From Phyto melanocephala (Eukaryota > Arthropoda > Insecta > Diptera > Rhinophoridae), in contig OW799237.1 in assembly GCA_941918925.1 (NCBI GenBank), forward strand, positions 75,651,126-75,715,125: a stretch of DNA of 64,000 bases, read 5' to 3'. Shown in pieces: positions 58,750 to 64,000 of the stretch (its first letter is position 1; each line of letters begins with the position of its first letter). The notes under the pieces were generated by a model. The model did no database searches and was not told the DNA's origin. It was given only the letters and a program-made list of their open reading frames with translations. A program made the position numbers and the translations under genes.

Positions 58750-59993
58750 ATTGTAGTTTTTTGCGGATTTGATTTTAAGAGGATGAATGTTTAATGATGT
58801 AGGTGGTTTAGTAAGTGTATAATAGCTAATGAAATTGCACCTGCTGCTACTACTCAAATTCAACTTTTACTTACATTTAAATTACATACAATATTTCCCT
58901 TTATATAATAATTATATGTACTACTTAGTTGGTGTGAATTTTATTTTCCTTATCCCCTTTACTTTACCATAAAATTTAAATTTTTAAGGATTTTAAATTG
59001 AACAAAAATGATTTTCACACATTTTTAACTCCTGATTTTTTTTTTTTTTTTTTTTTTATAAAATAAATACATAGACAAAAAAAACAAGTAAATTTGACTG
59101 TTAAGTACAGCAATAAGTCATGTCATAACTGTCGGTCTGATCATAACAAACGATTTTTTTTTTGCAATTAAAAAATTTGTAACAAAAAAAAAAAAAAAAC
59201 AATTTGCTTAAATATTAATTTTATCTTCTTTTTTAATTAATTTTTTAAATGAAATAGTAATGCTCTTAGAGTACTAATTGAATTAATGAAATTAATATTT
59301 TTTATGCTATTAATTTTTTTGTAATGTGTAAAAAAAAGTGTGAAAACTCATTAAATAACTAACAAAATAAAATAGAAACATATTTTTAATTTTATTTTAG
59401 ATTGTAATTTCCTCATTTCAATTAAAGAAGAAAGATGTTTTATTTCTTTTTTATTAATTACAATGAAATTAAACTTGTTGTATTTACACATTTGAAATAC
59501 AATCAATTATACACATCCAATTGCAAACAGTATAAGAAAAAACAATACTATTATATATAAATATTGAAAGATATTAATTATAAAAAAAATAATAAATAAA
59601 ACCAATAAACATTAATAAAAATATATATTTACCTTTTATTCTTCAATAATATTTTAAGTAGAACTGGTGTAATGAGCAATCGTTGGCAGTTGTAGAAATG
59701 TTGAAACTTGTTTTTTCTTTTTGATTACTTTTTGGCAATCAACCAGTTTATTTTTAGAACAAAAATTTTGCAATTACAAGTATCTTCTGATTTATTTTTT
59801 TTAAATCAATAATAAATGTTATTGTGATTAAGTTAAAAAAAAATTCATACAGTAGAATCTTAGAAAAGTTTACTCGCGTAAAAGTTACACACGCGGATAA
59901 GTTAACTGTTTTTCGTTATCATCGTGCAGCTCTAAAAAGTTAACTTTTTAAAGTGTACATTTTTTTTAAACAACGGCTGTTCCAGTGAAAATA
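58750..59993. other. PPM1G 3' region and AT-rich spacer
   Basis: No gene. Probable 3' UTR to about 59060 with an AAATAAAT signal-like site near 59063. Long T and A homopolymers at 59038-59060 and 59180-59200. Confidence 0.45.
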
Positions 59994-60394
59994 CCCAGCA
60001 AAAAAAAATGGAAGTAGTGCAAAGCGAATTACATTTACAAAACTTCTAAATCAATTGTGTAAAAGCATTCATTCTAAATGACATCATGAATGCGAAATAA
60101 TTTGTCATAAATGAAGTGCTTAAAAATGAATACAACATCATGCAAAATATCTTAAAGAATTCATGTAAACAAACAAATTCAACTCATGAAACATCCGATA
60201 CTTTTCGCTAAATATGCATGAGTTCTATGCACTTATCAGAATCGGGTGCATTTCATTGATTTATTCATGTAAACACATGATATCCAATGACACGCTAATG
60301 TTAAAATCATTAGTATTTTTACCTAAATTTAATCACTTCGTCACCAGTTGAACCCCTGCAAAATCACTTTTTTGTCATAGATTTTTTTGCTGGG
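59994..60394. mobile_element. CCCAGCA-type MITE (401 bp)
   Basis: Inverted ends CCCAGCAAAAAAAAATGGAAG and CATAGATTTTTTTGCTGGG (first 14 pair well) with TA on both sides (59992-59993, 60395-60396). Interior shared with 4945-5174 in reverse orientation. Confidence 0.75.
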
Positions 60395-60697
60395 TAGTGG
60401 CAGCTTGATCACTTAAAATCTTCTCAGTGGCAACGCTAAATCTTTATTTTTGTTTAATAGATTATGGTATTCCCCGAACTTCCTTTTTTATTTTGAGCTG
60501 TCAAAAATGTTGTCAACCTGCAACATTGCTGTTGAAGTTCTTGTTAGTCGTCAGTAGTTTTAAAAAAAGTTGTGTACCTATTACATTTAAAATTTATTAC
60601 ATACCTTATATATTCCTTTTTTCGATTAAGAAAAGCGCTTAGAAAAGTTAAAAGGTCAGAAAAGTTATTACCCCTTGGGATATTTTGGTTTACTTCC

Positions 60698-60783
60698 CAG
60701 CAAAAAAAAAAAATGGAAGTAGTGCAAAGCGAATTACATTTACAAGACTTCTAAATCAATTGTGCAAAAGCATTAATTCTAAA
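60698..60783. mobile_element. CCCAGCA-type MITE fragment
   Basis: CCCAGCAAAAAAAAAAAATG then AAGCGAATTACATTTACAAG match the first ~90 bases of the 59994 element; the rest is lost where the small palindromic element begins. Confidence 0.7.
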
Positions 60784-60930
60784 TGCATTATATAGCTGGG
60801 GGATCACGATCGTAATTTAACTCGAACGATCGAGTTCGCTGTGCTTTAGGTAGGTATAAAGATTCTAATAAGAATTTTAAAATTTCGATGACGTTCGAAT
60901 GCCGTAATTTGCCCCCAGCTATATAATGCA
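60784..60930. mobile_element. 147-bp palindromic MITE
   Basis: Perfect 19-bp inverted ends TGCATTATATAGCTGGGGG. CGATCG-rich interior (ACTCGAACGATCGAGTTCG is itself a palindrome). A similar half unit (GATTGCGATCGAATGCCG) follows at 60970-61000. Confidence 0.65.
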
Positions 60931-61263
60931 GATAGATCCTAGGACCGCTCGACCGTTCGAGTAAAATTTCGATTGCGATCGAATGCCGTAATTTGGCCCC
61001 TGGTCATTGGATAAATCCATCTCATCAATTTTTGTCTGGAGTTTTAATTTAAATGGATTTACCAACTGCTGTTGAACTGATACTTTTCACGGCTAATATT
61101 TAAAAATCGAACTCCGTACCGCTGTTTGAATTTTTGGAGTCAACCGTCGCTAGCATTAAAGTCACTTCCACTTTCGTATTTGTTTGTGTGAAGTTGTTTA
61201 GGTTTTTCTTTTAGCATCAGCCAACATACTGGAAGATTTTTTCGACACATCGAAACGAACAAC

Positions 61264-61776
61264 TTATAAAGGAATTTTTCCATTTTGGGTAGCTTTGAAG
61301 TTCGCATCTTTGTGTTTTTCGGGTCCATAAAATGTATCGTTTACGCACTTTGAAATTTTAGTTTCAAGCAATATTCGAAACTTTAGATAATCATTAAATT
61401 TACATTTCAAAAATGTTGAAACAAGTTCTCTAACCCGTTCATGTTCAATAATTATTAAATTAAAAACGTAACGAACTACTTTTCTTATAATTCTGCTAAG
61501 AATATCCAAACTATATGCTCGTAAACCAGAAAACAACTCAAGACCATAGTTAAATTGAGACATAATCAGGGAGTAAGCAAGTCGATATCTAACAAGTCTA
61601 GGAGTATATGGTTTGAAAGAATATAATCTTCTTAAAGCAAGACCAACTTTATTGGAAAGAGTATTTATATGCAATTCAATTTTTATGAAATATAAAAGGC
61701 AACTGACACCGTAAAGCACTAAAATAATATGTACATTTTGGATTTCTAAAATTACAATAAAATTTTTGTTATTCAC
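61264..61776 (-). pseudogene. Non-LTR reverse transcriptase C-terminal fragment
   Basis: Minus strand frame with LSNKVGLALRRLYSFKPYTP, LAYSLIMSQFNYGLELFSGL and IIRKVVRYVFNLIIIEHER. It matches the C-terminal region of the LINE at 41633-42358 (RKLYSMGIYLPFRIRCSLAH, LNRLFNMIVRYVFQVRRREH). Both ends are missing and there is no catalytic box. Confidence 0.75.
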
Positions 61777-62215
61777 TATTTAAAGCTGTAAAACTTTGTT
61801 TATTATTTAGAGGGCTCATACCAGGATGCACTTACACCATGGCTCATACAGAAAATGTGTTCACATTAGTGGAAGTTCACGATAGTGCGAGTTCACTGCA
61901 GTATGATTATTATTATTATTGAATATCCGAATTGGACATTGACAAAAGAACACATTTTTTAAAATTATTTGTTATACAAATATAAAGTTTCTAAAAAAAA
62001 TGCTGCATCCATTTTTTTTTACTGTATAAGATACCTATATAAAAAACCATGGAACCATGATTCAGAAAATATAAACATCATAATGCGTTACAAATGGAAT
62101 GACGAAATGAATATTCCTTCAAGCCATTTTTGTTGAATCAAAGAAAATAATTCGACTAAAACGTCACCTAGAGAATTGCAACTTTAAGGTGTCTTTTGGC
62201 AACAAAGCTACTTAA
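61777..62215. other. AT-rich spacer
   Basis: No feature recognised. Confidence 0.35.
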
Positions 62216-63595
62216 CCCTTAAATGCATATCGTACCATATATGGCACATCTGGCTGACTTCCAAAACGTTCGTATACAAAGTTTGTATACTGTATTGCTA
62301 CTGTATTTAAATCATATACATATGCAAAGTTCCGAAACACTGCATCAACTATAAAACCGATGCATTGTTTGCTTACTTATTGCGTTAAAAATACTTGACG
62401 GCGTCGTTTTGAAATGGTATACATTGGGCCAATTCAAAGTGGTTGCATATCAGTCATATTTGTACTATTTCATATTATTTTATGCATGCCTAAAATTTTT
62501 GTTAGTAATTTCCATACAAAAAAAATAATATGACTTTACACAATTGTTTCCTATGTATAAGAAATTGTTTATGTTATACTTTTAACCATACTGTCTCTCA
62601 GAGAGAATTTTTTCGGTTCTCACCTCTCAGAGAGAATATTTTCTATTTTCTTCTTTCCTGTATACATACAATTTTTAACAGCGTCATCTCTTTGTCTTCT
62701 TTCTTGTATTAAATACATAATTTGTTAACAAAAGGTGTTCAAAGTCACTAGTCATATTAATATGAATTATATGACATAGTACAATATGAGAGTCTACTTT
62801 GAATTGGCCCATTGTATAATTATTGTACTGCGGCGTTATGAAATATGATGCTTTGTTCAAACTCAATGCAATGGACGTTTTGGAAGTCAGCCTCTCTTTT
62901 ATCGTACAATATTCCAACCATCTGAATATAAAAGCAACTTAGTACAGTTTAAAGTAATGCTGACAATATTACTCTTCATAAAAATACCATTATAACTCTC
63001 TCACCATTTAATTTACTTAATAATAACATTCTAAAGTGGTCACGTTTTTTTTGCACATAATTTTAAAATCAAATTTCAGTAGTGAATAACGAAATAAAAA
63101 ATTTATTTATTCGTCTGTAGGTAAGTGTTTGTGTATAAATTATAGGCTTATTTAAGTAATTATAATAAATCTTGCCCACATTTTGTACTTTAGAATAGTT
63201 TTTTTCTCAATTTTCCTAGGTACCTTATATGGTACACCATGCACCAGCGCATGAGTTTTTATTGTGTTAGATGTCAGTTATTTTTTACTATTATTTTTTA
63301 TAGTTATTATTTATTAAGATATGGATGGCCTTATTATTGATGGAAAGAAGTACAATGCAAATGAGGTTGCTGATATGCTTCATGATGGTGATGATGAAGT
63401 GTTATGTGTACCTAACAATTGCAAGAATGCATGATGTACCATATATGGTACGGATAAAAAATGTATATTTTTCCGATTTTCCGAAAAAAGTGTACATTTC
63501 TCAAAAAAAATAATGATGAATTCGTGATTAGCGACCGGTTTTACATTAAAGTAGGTTAGTATCCATGCAAGGAGCTGACCTCATGCATTAAAGGG
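62216..63595 (+). mobile_element. piggyBac-like non-autonomous element (1380 bp)
   Basis: Ends CCCTTAAATGCAT and ATGCATTAAAGGG, each flanked by TTAA (62212-62215, 63596-63599), the exact hallmark of piggyBac. Subterminal GGCTGACTTCCAAAACGT is inverted at about 62873-62892. GTACCATATATGGTAC-type palindromes occur at 62230, 63222 and 63436. A 37-residue frame from 63321 (MDGLIIDGKKYNANEVADML, then HDGDDEVLC) could be the acidic transposase N-terminus. It contains the MITE at 62426. Confidence 0.75.
62426..62810 (+). mobile_element. PIF/Harbinger-type MITE (385 bp), nested
   Basis: Complete copy with GGGCCAATTCAAAGT ends and duplication ATT (62423-62425, 62811-62813). Nearly identical to 22254-22638. 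It lies within the piggyBac-like element, so it inserted later. Confidence 0.85.
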
Positions 63596-63799
63596 TTAAG
63601 TTATAATAGTCGTTTCAGTTTAGAATTCATAACTAATACGACTGCAGCTCCACCTATCGGATCCAAAATAAAACAAAACCCAACATTGATCGACCCATGG
63701 TGAAAATTTCAGCTTCATAGTTAAACTGTTTCTGATATTATGCATTACCACTAAAAGCACCATGTATTTGTAGGAATGATAAAAAACAATAGCCAAAAT

Positions 63800-64000
63800 T
63801 TAAACTTTTAAATATTCTTTAATAAAATCTTCATAATAATTGAGGAAAATAACTTTCAAATCATCAGCAATTATATTAAGAGCCTCAAGCATTTCAGCCA
63901 TGGTGGCTTTTGAACACTTATATTTACGTTTAGCTATTAAATCCCACATATAAGTCATATGAACAACATATTCAATTGAATTCACAAAACATTCTGCTTT
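63800..64000 (-). CDS. Partial unknown coding exon, cut by the window edge
   Basis: A minus-strand frame is open from the window edge to a stop at 63800-63802 (66 residues: SIEYVVHMTYMWDLIAKRKY, ATMAEMLEALNIIADDLKVI, then FLNYYEDFIKEYLKV). The composition is like a real helical C-terminus, less AT-biased in codon choice than nearby noise, and it has no internal stop. I do not recognise the family. It could be the last exon of a gene to the right, or a transposon piece. Confidence 0.35.
   Translation of the reverse strand, partial: KAECFVNSIEYVVHMTYMWDLIAKRKYKCSKATMAEMLEALNIIADDLKVIFLNYYEDFIKEYLKV

Overview
This is intron-rich, strongly AT-biased eukaryotic nuclear DNA from a higher fly (Diptera: Cyclorrhapha). 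The proteins are closest to Drosophila families, while the very repeat-rich introns and spacers suggest a larger genome such as a blowfly or house-fly relative (inference). By splicing across visible GT/AG sites I recover seven complete genes: an odorant-binding protein (Obp44a-like, + strand, 8755-9590), Pabp2 (- strand, 20726-24137), a GTF3C6-type TFIIIC subunit (+, 24725-25296), SNAPC3/Pbp49 (+, 25742-27019), a Socs44A-like SOCS protein (+, 30116-32237), coilin (-, 34116-40854) and the PP2C phosphatase PPM1G (+, 47651-58749). A partial unknown last exon lies at the right edge (-, 63800-64000). In Drosophila the names Obp44a and Socs44A refer to cytological region 44A, and Pabp2 maps nearby, so the window looks like conserved Muller-element-C microsynteny (knowledge plus inference).

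Layout: 1-8.6 kb is AT-rich spacer with hairpin-ended repeats, a Tc1-type MITE, a Penelope-like fragment and two mariner-group remnants. 8.6-9.9 kb is the OBP gene with a TATA box and initiator. 10-20.6 kb is spacer with a hAT MITE, a tandem GGGCGTGG array, a PIF/Harbinger-type MITE and a Transib-like element nested in another repeat. 20.7-27 kb is a gene-dense block: Pabp2 is divergent from the TFIIIC subunit, which is followed head-to-tail by SNAPC3. 27-30 kb holds repeats and a second hAT element. 30-32.3 kb is the SOCS gene. 34-41 kb is coilin, whose 4.2-kb intron 2 holds a 2.8-kb near-palindrome. 41-47.6 kb holds a dead LINE and several MITEs. 47.6-58.8 kb is PPM1G, its introns stuffed with repeats including a dead Tc1 element. 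59-64 kb has MITEs, a LINE fragment and a piggyBac-like element with a Harbinger-type MITE inside.

Functional links: the central block is biased to RNA biology. It contains poly(A)-tail control (Pabp2), Pol III transcription (TFIIIC subunit), snRNA-gene transcription (SNAPc) and Cajal bodies (coilin), and PPM1G is tied to spliceosome and snRNP dephosphorylation in other animals. No operon-like control is implied. No tRNA, rRNA or CRISPR was seen.

The best hunt results are the intronic fold-back in coilin, the Transib-like insertion with matching empty sites, a CUGANGA/GAAA hammerhead-like motif in two Penelope-like fragments, and a dispersed family of hairpin-ended repeats present about nine times.
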